64,000 bases of DNA from positions 17,270,535 to 17,334,534 of the forward strand of contig OX387608.1 in the NCBI GenBank assembly GCA_947568835.1. Reading direction: 5' to 3'. Below are positions 21,748 to 32,397 of this stretch, in pieces. This DNA comes from Protonemura montana. Lineage: Eukaryota; Arthropoda; Insecta; Plecoptera; Nemouridae. The notes below the pieces were generated by a model that worked only from the letters and a program-made list of their open reading frames with translations, made no database searches and had not been told where the DNA came from. Both the position numbers and the translations under genes were made by a program. The first letter of the stretch is position 1, and each line of letters opens with the position of its first letter.

Positions 21748-21974
21748 TGGTCATGGAATACACACGTGGCCGTCTGATCGCGCGTCCGCACGCATGCGCC
21801 ACCTGCACCAAACGCTACTCACGTGCATCGCATCTCAAGCGTCACGTGACCTTCGAGTGCGGTCGCGACCCGCAGTTCCCATGCGGTCACTGCGGGCTGC
21901 GGTTCAAGCACAAAGCTGACATGACGCGTCACGTGCAGTCCAAGCATCTCGGCATCGTAGTGCGGGGCACATGA
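21748..21974 (+). CDS. lola: Z9: lola-type terminal zinc-finger exon
   Basis: Acceptor tctcgttgtcttgcag ends at 21747, phase 1, 74 residues. The lead is VMEYTRGRLIARPHAC, with Thr for Ser in the YSRGR motif. Finger 1 CATC...H-VTFE-C, helix R,S,H,R. Finger 2 CGHC..., helix H,A,D,R. It ends LGIVVRGT. About 50 bp after the stop (to 22025), pieces of the finger coding sequence (agtgcggtctcgccccgcag) recur in altered order. AATAAA at 22209-22214. Confidence 0.92.
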
Positions 21975-22044
21975 CCCGCAAGTGCGGTCTCGCCCCGCAG
22001 TTTCCGTGCGGGGCACGTGACCCGCATTCAACACTAAGTGGAGT

Positions 22045-22183
22045 TACAGTTGTGTTAGCCTTACCTTGCCACAGCCTGGTGGACTCTGACTACAGTTGTG
22101 TTAGCCTAACCTTGCCACAGCCTGGTGAACTCTGACTACAGTTGTGTTAGCCTAACCTTGCCACAGCCTGGTGGACTCTGATT
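22045..22183. repeat. 46-bp tandem repeat, three copies
   Basis: tacagttgtgttagcc...ggtggactctgac is repeated three times in the Z9 3' UTR, just before AATAAA. Confidence 0.9.
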
Positions 22184-22975
22184 ACACATTGCCAACTTTA
22201 GAATGCAAAATAAAGCCAGTCTTCACCGGGGAGTTTGAAATTAACCAGAAAATTATGACCAAACAATGCATCATGCACTTAAATTCTTTGTGGATTTATC
22301 AGTTTATTTACATGAAATTAATTCTATTGAAAAATAAGAACTTAAATGCAAAACTAAAAGTCCTAATGGCTTCTGCTAAATACCTACCGTACACTAGCGG
22401 ATTCTAGCAATGGCTGCCAAAAAGCAGTTTGCGAGCTTGGTTTCCTGCCTAAACCTGATAAAAGGTAAAAGTAATCCAAAATATATTAATTTTAACTTTG
22501 GTTGATAAACATTTATTGTTTTTCAGTAAATATTTTGTTTTCCTGGAATTATTAAATGTTTCAACCAAAGAAAAACATTATTTTGTTGCTTTTAAATCGG
22601 ATAGTTAACAGTAGCATCATGGTGTCATATTTTCCTGGTTGGTACAAGCACCCCAGAAAGTGGCAAACTCAAATTAATCCTAGTGTAGTGCGTGTGTCCG
22701 CATGATGGCACGTCACGTGCCGTCCGTTTTTACAAACTTTCATGATTCAATATAAAAAAAAATTTAAAAAAATCGAATATTTTTCTGAAATTCGAGTAAA
22801 CTGCAAGAAATGACGAGATAAGATTCTGTAAAACCTTGTAATGGCTGCGACTCCATCTCAAGGCTACCACATTTCTATCCTTGTTGGTCTTGTTTGTTGT
22901 AAATAAAGGTTAAACCCGACTTGGTCTTTGTTTATTTAAAATTCTTTACCTCTATTAATGCATCTTTGTTTCCAG

Positions 22976-23118
22976 GTGTCTTTAAGTTAAGCTCTAAAGA
23001 TGACTTCCTAAAGATTACTCCATCTTTAAAAACTAGCCTTCATTTCACTGGCAGCCGCTTAACTAATTCAAATCTCTTCGAGTTGACTGTTTGGTTGAAT
23101 TACTTCAATACATTTTGA
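22976..23118 (+). CDS. Possible finger-less terminal exon, unknown product
   Basis: Acceptor catctttgtttccag ends at 22975. In phase 1 it opens 46 codons, from VFKLSSKDDFLKITPSLKT to NYFNTF, then a stop. An AATAAA lies about 25 bp later (23142-23147). Acceptor, phase, stop and poly(A) signal together fit an alternative last exon. I see no domain, no cysteine/histidine pattern and AT-rich codon use, so chance is quite possible. Confidence 0.3.
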
Positions 23119-23584
23119 CGTGGGTAACTAATTTACCGAAATAAAATTACAGTTCTAAAGAAATTAAGTTAAATGTGTATTTATTTCATTATTACAAAAT
23201 AATCTTTACTTCATTAAATATAAATATATATAAATATAATCCGTTTTCGATGTTCCCCCATTGAAAGGTGCATGAAAGTTGAGAAATCACCGCCACTGTG
23301 GCAACAAATCATGTTCCGGTCACCGCCCCCTGGTTCCCTGTGGATTGCTTTCAGTGGCGCATGCGTTGAATCAGATCAAGTTTGCTGCCTGGAGGTTGAA
23401 CCGAAGGCATTCCACATTCCACTGCAAACAAAATGAAGATGAATGCCTTTCCAGGCAGAGTATTAAACAATTGCTGTGATTAGCGCTCAATTCTCGCTGA
23501 ACTATTCCCTTTAAAAACATCTGAACAAGGGTTTTTATTTCTGGTATTCTAAACCTTCTGAAAATTTTGTCAAATGCTGAGCTA

Positions 23585-24934
23585 GTGCAAGTTTTGAGTG
23601 CCGGGCACTTGATATGGAATGACCTGATAGTGCAAGTTTTGAGTGATGGGCACTTGATATGGAATGACCTGATAGTGAAGGTTTTGAGTGACGGGCACTT
23701 GATATGGAATGACCTGATAGTGAAGGTTTTGAGTGACGGGTACTTGATATGGAATGACCTGATAGTGAAGGTTTTGAGTGACGGGCACTTGATATGGAAT
23801 GACCTGATAGTGAAGGTTTTGAGTGACGGGCACTTGATATGGAATGACCTGATAGTGAAGGTTTTGAGTGACGGGCACTTGATATGGAATGACCTGATAG
23901 TGAAGGTTTTGAGTGACGGGCACTTGATATGGAATGACCTGATAGTGAAGGTTTTGAGTGACGGGCACTTGATATGGAATGACCTGATAGTGAAGGTTTT
24001 GAGTGACGAGCACTTGATATGGAATGACCTGATAGTGAAGGTTTTGAGTGACGAGCACCTGATATGGAATGACCTGATAGTGAAGGTTTTGAGTGACGGG
24101 CACTTGATATGGAATGACCTGATAGTGAAGGTTTTGAGTGACGGGCACTTGATATGGAATGACCTGATAGTGAAGGTTTTGAGTGACGGGCACTTGATAT
24201 GGAATGACCTGATAGTGAAGGTTTTGAGTGACGGGCACTTGATATGGAATGACCTGATAGTGAAGGTTTTGAGTGACGGGCACTTGATATGGAATGACCT
24301 GATAGTGAAGGTTTTGAGTGACATGCACTTGATATGGAATGACCTGATAGTGAAGGTTTTGAGTGACGGGCACTTGATATGGAATGACCTGATAGTGAAG
24401 GTTTTGAGTGACGGGCACTTGATATGGAATGACCTGATAGTGAAGGTTTTGAGTGACATGCACTTGATATGGAATGACCTGATAGTGAAGGTTTTGAGTG
24501 ACATGCACTTGATATGGAATGACCTAATAGTGAAGGTTTTGAGTGACGGGCACTTGACATGGAATGACCTGATAGTGAAGGTTTTGAGTGACGGGCACTT
24601 GATATGGAATGACCTGATAGTGAAGGTTTTGAGTGACGGGCACTTGATATGGAACGACCTGATGGTGAAGGTTTTGAGTGACGGGCACTTGATATGGAAT
24701 GACCTGATAGTGAAGGTTTTGAGTGACGGGCACTTGATATGGAATGACCTGATAGTGAAGGTTTTGAGTGACGGGCACTTGATATGGAATGACCTGATAG
24801 TGAAGGTTTTGAGTGACGGGCACTTGATATGGAATGACCTGATAGTGAAGGTTTTGAGTGACGGGCACTTGCTATGGAATGACCTGATAGTGAAGGTTTT
24901 GAGTGACGGGCACTTGATATGGAATGACCCGCTA
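23585..24934. repeat. 45-bp minisatellite (30 copies) before Z10
   Basis: gtgaaggttttgagtgacgg... repeats every 45 bp, from 23585 to the last unit at 24890. It ends 65 bp upstream of the Z10 acceptor, so it is intronic. Variants (gacatg, gacgag) mark particular units. Because 45 is divisible by three, very long open frames exist on both strands; they are artefacts. 22185-22975 and 23119-23584 show no supported gene apart from the candidate exon at 22976. Confidence 0.95.
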
Positions 24935-24999
24935 ATGAATTATATATTTAACAATAATATTCTTGAAGGAGTCCGTCTAACTCTTTGTCTCTCTTGCAG

Positions 25000-25202
25000 G
25001 TGTCTACCCCGACGCGTGCGGACTCTACCCATGCGCCATCTGTGGACGTCACTACAAATCAAAGGGCGCCTTGCAACGTCACTGCCGCGTGGAGTGCGGT
25101 CAAGAGCCACGTCACATCTGCGTCATCTGTCAACACCCGTTCCGTCACAGACACAACCTGCGCGCGCACTCTCTAGCTGTGCACAGAGCTAACATCGTGT
25201 AG
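25000..25202 (+). CDS. lola: Z10: lola-type terminal zinc-finger exon
   Basis: Acceptor gtctctcttgcag ends at 24999, phase 1, 66 residues. There is no ATG in its frame, so it is easily missed by ORF calling. The lead is VYPDACGLYPC. Finger 1 CAIC...H-CRVE-C, helix S,G,A,R. Finger 2 CVIC..., helix H,H,N,A. It ends HRANIV. The last 60 bp and 27 bp of 3' UTR are duplicated once. AATAAA at 25518-25523. Confidence 0.93.
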
Positions 25203-25316
25203 CGTGGGTCGGGGGTTCGATGCCCGTGACGTCACAGACACAACCTGCGCGCGCACTCTCTAGCCGTGCACAGAGCTAACATCGTGTAGCGTGGGTCGGG
25301 GGTTCGATGCCCAGGA
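25143..25316. repeat. 87-bp direct duplication of the Z10 tail
   Basis: cgtcacagacacaacctgcg begins at 25143 (coding) and again at 25230 (3' UTR), so the unit is 87 bp. It includes the stop codon and a B-box-like gggttcgatgccc. The two copies are nearly identical. Confidence 0.93.
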
Positions 25317-25343
25317 CGCCACTTGTTGCAGCAGATTTTATGA

Positions 25344-25392
25344 CTCGATAGTGCGTTTTTTAACACGCACTTTTAGAAAACGCACTAACGAG
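25344..25392. repeat. About 50-bp hairpin element
   Basis: ctcgatagtgcgtttt is mirrored by aaaacgcactaacgag around a short centre. A second copy with a cleaner stem is at 62342-62389. It may be a minimal MITE-like element. Confidence 0.6.
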
Positions 25393-26354
25393 GATTTTCG
25401 CCATTTTTTTATTTTTACCATTTCAGAAATTAATGAAATTATTTAGACAATTAGAAATGTTTTATGTACAATATTTTAGTCGGCTTTGCTTTCTGGTGTT
25501 TTATGTGAACGTGTAACAATAAAAATACGATTTCTGCAATTGTTTTTATGTCTATTTCCACAGGGCTGTTGTCGGGTTGGTTCCTCTTAAAGGGGCATTC
25601 ACCCTTTAAAGTTAATTTTTACCATTGATTTGGAAGATTTAATAATGGCACATGGACTATAAAATAAAACTCCTGTGTCCACGGCCGTCCGTGTAGAAAT
25701 TGCCAAAGTCGGCGTTTTTCGGCTTGGATGCTTAGAAAAAAACTTGCATAAGAAATAACCCGTAGTGTTTTTTTGACCCCTAGCACCTGGACAAACCTCT
25801 CATCAGATAAAATTCAAATAATTTGAGCAAAGTCCTCCATTCTTCCTCTGTGTTGATTTAATTTGGCTTCAAGATACAATTATTTGTTTAGCTACGGTAA
25901 GCGAATTACCGCAGGTGTGTAATTAGCATGTTGCATATTTTCGTGCAGCGACAGCGCTCGGAAGGTAGAATCGGTAGGGAGGGGATAGGGCAGGGAGGTG
26001 ATAGGGTAGGGAGGTGATAGGGTAGGGAGGGGATAGGGTAGGGAGGGGATAGGGTAGGGAGGGGATAGACTTTTGGTGACTTTGGCCAACGGAGCGGCCG
26101 CAGGGAAAGACGGGACTCTACAAGAGAATCTTACTCAGCTCGCAGATCGCGCCGCAAGAAAAGCCACAAATCTCAGATAACTAATTGCAGATCCATTTTG
26201 TCAGAAAATTCTTTTAAATCTGCGAATTTCAATTCATACTAAAGTTACAAATCTATGGTAAAAATTAATTTTGAAGGGCAGATGCCTCTTAAATGTCTCA
26301 CGAATGTCATCTGTTACTTTCTTCTATAACTCAGTGACGTTCCTCGTATTCCAG
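25393..26354. other. 3' UTR/intron before Z11
   Basis: No gene is supported. At about 25975-26068 there is a small tandem array of a 15-bp unit of the type ggatagggtagggag (five to six copies). Confidence 0.5.
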
Positions 26355-26587
26355 CTGCTACTTCCGGCCTGTCCTACTTCCGGGGCCAACTGGTGCCCAA
26401 GCCCTTCCGGTGCCAGGCGTGTGGCAAGTGTTACCAACACAAGCACACGCTGGGACGTCACACAAAGCTGGAATGCGGACTTCCGCCTCAATTCCACTGC
26501 ACACTTTGTGCGTACAGCTCGAAGCATCCGGAGACGCTACAGAGACATAAGAGAACTCGTCACGGCCAGGTGGCACCTGCGCCGTGA
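26355..26587 (+). CDS. lola: Z11: lola-type terminal zinc-finger exon
   Basis: Acceptor cctcgtattccag ends at 26354, phase 1, 76 residues. The lead is ATSGLSYFRGQLVPKPFRC, a diverged YSRGRL..KP. Finger 1 CQAC...H-TKLE-C, helix H,H,T,R. Finger 2 CTLC..., helix H,E,T,R. The tail is HGQVAPAP. A 44-bp unit (26543-26586, ending inside the stop codon) is repeated once right after it (26587-26630). AATAAA at 27135-27140. Confidence 0.93.
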
Positions 26588-26630
26588 GACATAACAGAAC
26601 TCGTCACGGCCAGGTGGCACCTGCGCCGTG
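26543..26630. repeat. 44-bp direct duplication of the Z11 tail
   Basis: agacataa...gcgccgtg starts at 26543 and 26587, and agact restarts at 26631. The first copy is coding and the second is 3' UTR. Confidence 0.93.
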
Positions 26631-26694
26631 AGACTGAAGAGCCAAAATTATACTGGCTAAAATGTAATTCGTGTACTTTTGAGGAACTTTGTTT

Positions 26695-27080
26695 CTAACG
26701 AAAACTATTTCAACTGGGTTTTGAATGCTTTTCCAAACACATAATTGATTAGTTAGTAAAAAAAACGCCAATGTGTTCGAGATCTTATTTCAGAAAATAC
26801 AAAATACATTAGTTTTTAAGTTATTGACCCTGATTATTTTATTAAGATGCATTTAGGAAGCTTGATTTTGGTAATTGTTATAATTTTGTGTGGTTCTTTT
26901 GTTATTGGAAAATTGTCAGGACTGCTCTTACCCTTGATAAAGTAACAGGTACAAGTTACGAAACGTTGGGAAATTCAGTTGTTCTTCACTTAGCATTGAA
27001 AACCCAGTTGAAATAGTTTTTGTTAAAACTAGTGCTAAGTTTACATCAAGTAGACATGAGTCTAAAAACAATCATAATTT
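26695..27080 (+). mobile_element. Foldback-family copy
   Basis: Near-complete centre plus right arm in the + direction, from cacataattgattagttag to tagacatgagtctaaaaaca. A short piece of left-arm sequence (aaaactatttcaactgggtt) is at its start. Confidence 0.8.
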
Positions 27081-27239
27081 GTCTCTGGTTGTCACTTTTA
27101 ATTAGTGCTGTAAAACTGTCTGCTGCCAGATCGTAATAAATGTGTGCCAATGTTCCCGAGTCTTATTTGTTCCTCCATTCAACATTTCAGATCCAGGAAC
27201 TGATGAAATAGCTTCCATTATCTGCCAATGAAATGTATT

Positions 27240-27420
27240 TGAACCTGACCTAACCTAACGTAACCCAACCCAACACTACCCAATCTAACCTAACACGACC
27301 CAACCCAACCCAACTAAACCTAACATAACCTAACCTAACCTAACCTAAACTAAACTAACCTAACCTAACCTAACCTAACCTAACCTAAGCTAAACTAACC
27401 TAACCTAACCTAACCTAACC
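27240..27420 (-). repeat. Interstitial telomere-type (CCTAA)n tract
   Basis: About 180 bp of cctaa repeats, more regular to the right and degenerate (caacccaac, taaactaa) to the left. Confidence 0.88.
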
Positions 27421-27684
27421 TATTTTTTTTTTATTTTCTTGAAAGCATTTTGGAATATAAAAAAAAATATATATAAAATCAGGTATGCCGTTGATTGCGT
27501 CAGAGCAGTGTAAGCGGTAACATCACTTTTAAAATCGCTTTCCAAACTTCGAGTTAGAATCAAAAACTGGGAAAACATGTCGAGACAAAAAAGTAGTAAA
27601 ATTGTGTGCTTTTTCAAACGGCGCAACTTGGCCCAGCGTCACCATGCAGTGACGCCATCTAACCCACGTGTCTCACACTTTCAG

Positions 27685-27887
27685 AATCCAGTGGCGCCCC
27701 GGTGCGTCTACACCACTGTCCCGGCTGCGTCCGATCTTACAAGAACGCTACGTCACTGACACGGCATCTTATGTTCGAGTGCGGACACGCCCCTAAGTTT
27801 GTTTGTCCCGTTTGTCCGTTCCGCAGCAAGAGAAAGTGCAACCTGCAGGCGCATTGTTTCAAATTACACGGCCTTCACGTGACATAG
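27685..27887 (+). CDS. lola: Z12: lola-type terminal zinc-finger exon
   Basis: Acceptor tctcacactttcag ends at 27684, phase 1, 66 residues. The lead SSGAPVRLHHC is short. Finger 1 CPGC...H-LMFE-C, helix N,T,S,R. Finger 2 CPVC..., helix R,C,N,A. The end HGLHVT plus stop (cacggccttcacgtgacatag) is the seed of the largest array in the window. AATAAA follows at 29878-29883, beyond the array. Confidence 0.93.
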
Positions 27888-29605
27888 AGGCTATCCACAC
27901 GGCCTTCATGTGACATAGAGGCTATCCACACGGCCTTCACGTGACATAGAGGCTATCCACACGGCCTTCACGTGACATAGAGGCTATCCACACGGCCTTC
28001 ACGTGACATAGAGGCTATCCACACGGCCTTCACGTGACATAGAGGCTATCCACACGGCCTTCATGTGACATAGAGGCTATCCACACGGCCTTCATGTGAC
28101 ATAGAGGCTATCCACACGGCCTTCACGTGACATAGAGGCTATCCACACGGCCTTCATGACACATAGAGGCTATCCACACGGCCTTCATGTGACATAGAGG
28201 CTATCCACACGGCCTTCATGTGACATAGAGGCTATCCACACGGCCTTCATGTGACATAGAGGCTATCCACACGGCCTTCATGTAACATAGAGGCTATCCA
28301 CACGGCCTTCACGTGACATAGAGGCTATCCACACGGCCTTCACGTGACATAGAGGCTATCCACACGGCCTTCATGTGACATAGAGGCTATCCACACGGCC
28401 TTCACGTGACATAGAGGCTATCCACACGGCCTTCATGTGACATAGAGGCTATCCACACGGCCTTCATGTGACATAGAGGCTATCCACACGGCCTTCACGT
28501 GACATAGAGGCTATCCACACGGCCTTCATGACACATAGAGGCTATCCACACGGCCTTCACGTAACATAGAGGCTATCCACACGGCCTTCACGTGACATAG
28601 AGGCTATCCACACGGCCTTCATGTAACATAGAGGCTATCCACACGGCCTTCATGTGACATAGAGGCTATCCACACGGCCTTCACGTGACATAGAGGCTAT
28701 CCACACGGCCTTCACGTGACATAGAGGCTATCCACACGGCCTTCATGTGACATAGAGGCTATCCACACGGCCTTCACGTGACATAGAGGCTATCCACACG
28801 GCCTTCACGTGACATAGAGGCTATCCACACGGCCTTCACGTGACATAGAGGCTATCCACACGGCCTTCACGTGACATAGAGGCTATCCACACGGCCTTCA
28901 TGTGACATAGAGGCTATCCACACGGCCTTCATGTGACATAGAGGCTATCCACACGGCCTTCACGTGACATAGAGGCTATCCACACGGCCTTCATGACACA
29001 TAGAGGCTATCCACACGGCCTTCATGTGACATAGAGGCTATCCACACGGCCTTCATGTGACATAGAGGCTATCCACACGGCCTTCATGTGACATAGAGGC
29101 TATCCACACGGCCTTCATGTAACATAGAGGCTATCCACACGGCCTTCACGTGACATAGAGGCTATCCACACGGCCTTCACGTGACATAGAGGCTATCCAC
29201 ACGGCCTTCATGTGACATAGAGGCTATCCACACGGCCTTCACGTGACATAGAGGCTATCCACACGGCCTTCATGTGACATAGAGGCTATCCACACGGCCT
29301 TCATGTGACATAGAGGCTATCCACACGGCCTTCACGTGACATAGAGGCTATCCACACGGCCTTCATGACACATAGAGGCTATCCACACGGCCTTCACGTA
29401 ACATAGAGGCTATCCACACGGCCTTCACGTGACATAGAGGCTATCCACACGGCCTTCATGTAACATAGAGGCTATCCACACGGCCTTCATGTGACATAGA
29501 GGCTATCCACACGGCCTTCACGTGACATAGAGGCTATCCACACGGCCTTCACGTGACATAGAGGCTATCCACACGGCCTTCACGTGACATAGAGGCTATC
29601 CACAC
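27865..29605. repeat. 31-bp minisatellite seeded by the Z12 coding tail (about 55 copies)
   Basis: The unit cacacggccttcacgtgaca tagaggctatc repeats about 55 times between the Z12 stop and its first AATAAA. Unit variants (acgtgacat, atgtgacat, atgacacat, atgtaacat, acgtaacat) occur in the same order in two blocks 837 bp (27 units) apart: markers at 28153 and 28525 recur at 28990 and 29362. So a large block was duplicated after the units had diverged. Confidence 0.96.
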
Positions 29606-30828
29606 GTACTGGCTCAGTCGGGGCCATCTGCACCTCGAAGCTCTCTCTTTGTGTTCAAGGTTAATGCTGGTTAAAGGATCATTTACCCCTCAAAATTAAT
29701 TTTTATCGTAGATTTGTAACTGTAGTATGATTCGGAATTGACCTTTTTAAAAAATAAAATCTGATAATATAGATTTGCAATTAACTATCTAAGATTTCTG
29801 GCTTTTCGCGCCGGCGCGATCTGCGAGCTGAATAGCTACCTGAAGTGAACCTTCTGACGACTTAAATTGTGGAAATTAATAAAACAATTGTTGAAACCTC
29901 TCGTAGCTCGGTGACCGGGGTTCGAGTCCTCGATTAGGTACTGATCAGTGCCATCTAGAAGCGAATGTTCATTGACTCATCCAGGAGGGATGTTTCAACG
30001 TGGCGGTGTCAGTCCACTAAGCTTAGTCTGTTTACCTTGTAAACTTGTCGTGCCATGTCGATAAAGTAATTTGTTAGCGCCCGTCATTGCGATATTTTTT
30101 AACCCTGAGTTAAGCTTCTAAATCTCAGAAACAGCTGACTATCACTGCTTGTGATTGTTTGTTGCCATAGCAATTATAGCATGGCCATGACATTTGTAAT
30201 ACTGGGCATAAAGTGGCTAAAAAACATGTGCCAGTTACAACAGCACTGGAAAACAGCTGACAGATGAAATCACAGCCCCAACGAATGAATATTTTCAATG
30301 TTTAGACCAGGACAACCAACCTGTTGCTTGAATTCTGTGTTCATGTGTTTTCAAATTATGTATGAAATTGTGTGCCATAAAATATGTAGCCGAGTCTTGC
30401 TGACGTCATCGTATTATTTCAATACCAGTTTCCTTCCTTCTCATATCGACCATCAACTGTCAGAAGACCTCAAGACCTTGTTTTATCCATGCCGGGCACG
30501 GGTCACTTGTTTTATTATCCTTTTCTCGACAAGACCAGACACAATGGGGAATCCTCCAGGTGGCTTAGTCTTCAGCTCACCCATCCTAGAGTTAATCTTC
30601 TGGAATAAAGAATTTATAATCCTAGGGTTACAAAGATGAACTACAAAGTCAGTCACGGCAAAGAAGTCATTCTTTGTTCACTTGTTTTGTTTCCTGAGAT
30701 TTGTGCAATCGTCGTTTGTCTCAATTATATAAACTTGTGACATGTTTGAAGAAACAAAATCTTCAAAAGTGTATCCGTCGCTGTGAAACGCCCCGCCCTC
30801 TTTAACTAAACAACGCCTCCCTTTGCAG
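29606..30828. other. 3' UTR/intron before Z13
   Basis: No gene is supported. 29900-29945 has a tRNA-like scrap (tagctcggtgaccggggttcgagtcc: A-box and B-box halves close together). A 113-codon open frame at 30298-30639 has no recognisable content. Confidence 0.4.
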
Positions 30829-31052
30829 ACTCGTGCGTGATCCAGTGCGCCGTGAACCACGTGTTCTATTGTCGCCGCTGTGCCAAGGGCTATCAACACA
30901 AAGAGTCGCTGCATCGTCACGTGCGTTTCGAGTGTGGCAAAGTAGCTCAGTTCGCCTGCACGCATTGCGTGTTTCGCTGCCACCAGAAGAATAACATGCG
31001 TAGACACTGCGTCAAGGTGCACGGCGTTGCGTACTCGGCACAGTGTCCTTGA
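30829..31052 (+). CDS. lola: Z13: lola-type terminal zinc-finger exon
   Basis: Acceptor gcctccctttgcag ends at 30828, phase 1, 73 residues. The lead is SCVIQCAVNHVFYC. Finger 1 CRRC...H-VRFE-C, helix H,E,S,R. Finger 2 CTHC..., helix Q,N,N,R. The tail is HGVAYSAQCP. Two additional cysteines in the lead and one at the end are unusual. AATAAA at 31927-31932 lies beyond a 60-bp minisatellite. Confidence 0.93.
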
Positions 31053-31203
31053 TTGGCGGCCATTTTGTCAGCGTCTCTAAGCTAAACAAAATGGCGGCCG
31101 ATCGAAATACCGACTGAAATGTGTCGCCGTCCTCTTATTCCATAACTCACTTCATATTTCTTTTAGCTAATCTCAACAATTGATAACCAAAGATCGATAT
31201 TTT

Positions 31204-31557
31204 GAGCGCCATCAGGTGGCACCTACCGTTACCACGTGTTGCCGGCCTCGTTTGCTCAGCAGCAAGCGCCATCGGGTGGCACCTACCGTTACCACGTGTT
31301 GCCGGCCTCGTTTGCTCAGCGGCAAGCGCCATCGGGTGGCACCTACCGTTACCACGCGTTGCCGGCCTCGTTTGCTCAGCAGCAAGTGCCATCGGGTGGC
31401 ACCTACCGTTACCACGTGTTGCCGGCCTCGTTTGCTCAGCAGCAAGCGCCATCGGGTGGCACCTACCGTTACCACGTGTTGCCGGCCTCGTTTGCTCAGC
31501 AGCAAGTGCCATCGGGTGGCACCTACCGTTACCACGTGTTGCCGGCCTCGTTTGCTC
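31204..31557. repeat. 60-bp minisatellite, six copies
   Basis: gcgccatcgggtggcaccta... repeats every 60 bp in the Z13 3' UTR, with very few differences. A single copy of most of the unit (cacctaccgttaccacgtgt and ttgccggcctcgtttgctca) is in the Z36 3' UTR at 60648-60700. All six frames are open because 60 is divisible by three. Confidence 0.95.
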
Positions 31558-32397
31558 GCTGGACCGAAGCCTTCTTGATGCTCGCGTCGTTCTGAAATTT
31601 AAAAAAACTAAGTGATTATTACGAAGGCGCACGACTATGGTGCGGTGGCAGTTGTCATGGCAATTTGACATTGACGTAAGACGAATGAAAGTCAAGAAAA
31701 ATAATGATTTATTACGCTTCTTGTTGTCAAGCTAGAACTGAAGGCTGAGCTGTTTCCGCTTCCGCTCATTGTGAGCTGACTTTTTGAAGCGTTTTGATTG
31801 GCTGTTGTTGTATTTAGCCGCATTGTGATAATGTTTGATATGCGTCAACTGATTCAGCATCTTGCAACAAATTTGTATTTTGGGAAAATAAAAAATACGG
31901 ACAAATATTTGTTTGTATTAAGCACAAATAAATTCACTTCTCTACTTGTGCGTGTTTATTCAATGACTGCGTCGAGATGAAATGATTTCACTCGAGTTGG
32001 GATTTATTTTGAAATGTTGGTCACACTGAAATGTTTGGCGACTTAACGACTCTTGCGTCATCAGGTGGTGGCTTCTTTACAAAACCGTGCAATTTTTTTT
32101 TTTTTTTTTTTTATTACTTGAAGTTACAGAGAACTTTTGTATATGAAATTCAAATATATTTGTACATAAATGGAGAGCAAAAACCGGTTTCCTGTGACAC
32201 AGGTTTTGTCAAATATAATTCGTTTCCAGGAAATCTCAAACTTTTTTACCTAATATATTTTTTTTCCCCACAAAATTAGCAAAATTTTAGACAACCTCCG
32301 ACCCCAAAATATCCCAACTCTTGGCACATGGTAAATGTAAATGAGCATTGAAACAAGTAAAATTACTTGGGTTTTAAAATTCTAGATAAAAACTAGA

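Noticed and set aside
23567-25192. 541-codon open frame in the + strand and others of 300-377 codons on the minus strand
   Set aside because: They are translations of the 45-bp minisatellite, which is open in every frame because 45 is divisible by three. The + frame also runs into Z10 in the wrong frame.
27865-29605. CRISPR array
   Set aside because: There are no unique spacers between repeats, the genome is eukaryotic, and the units derive from the Z12 coding tail.
30298-30639. 113-codon open frame before Z13
   Set aside because: No domain, no acceptor in phase, Cys/Phe-rich AT-biased content; probably chance.
30678-31022. Minus-strand open frames opposite finger exons (also at 10092-10511, 14111-14440, 36408-36599, 38525-38779, 40404-40664, 43122-43388, 52722-53015, 57821-58099 and 61055-61444)
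   Set aside because: They are GC-rich antisense shadows of the + strand finger exons with no finger spacing or splice logic of their own. No minus-strand finger exon was found, unlike the two-strand layout of mod(mdg4) in Drosophila.
31147-31695. Open frames of 107-182 codons on both strands at the 60-bp array
   Set aside because: Unit length is divisible by three and all frames are open; no independent coding signal.
32031-32279. Frame beginning SGGGFFTKPCN after tgcgtcatcag, in the array phase
   Set aside because: The acceptor is weak, the product is mostly a poly-T (Phe) run and AT-rich sequence, and there is no finger.
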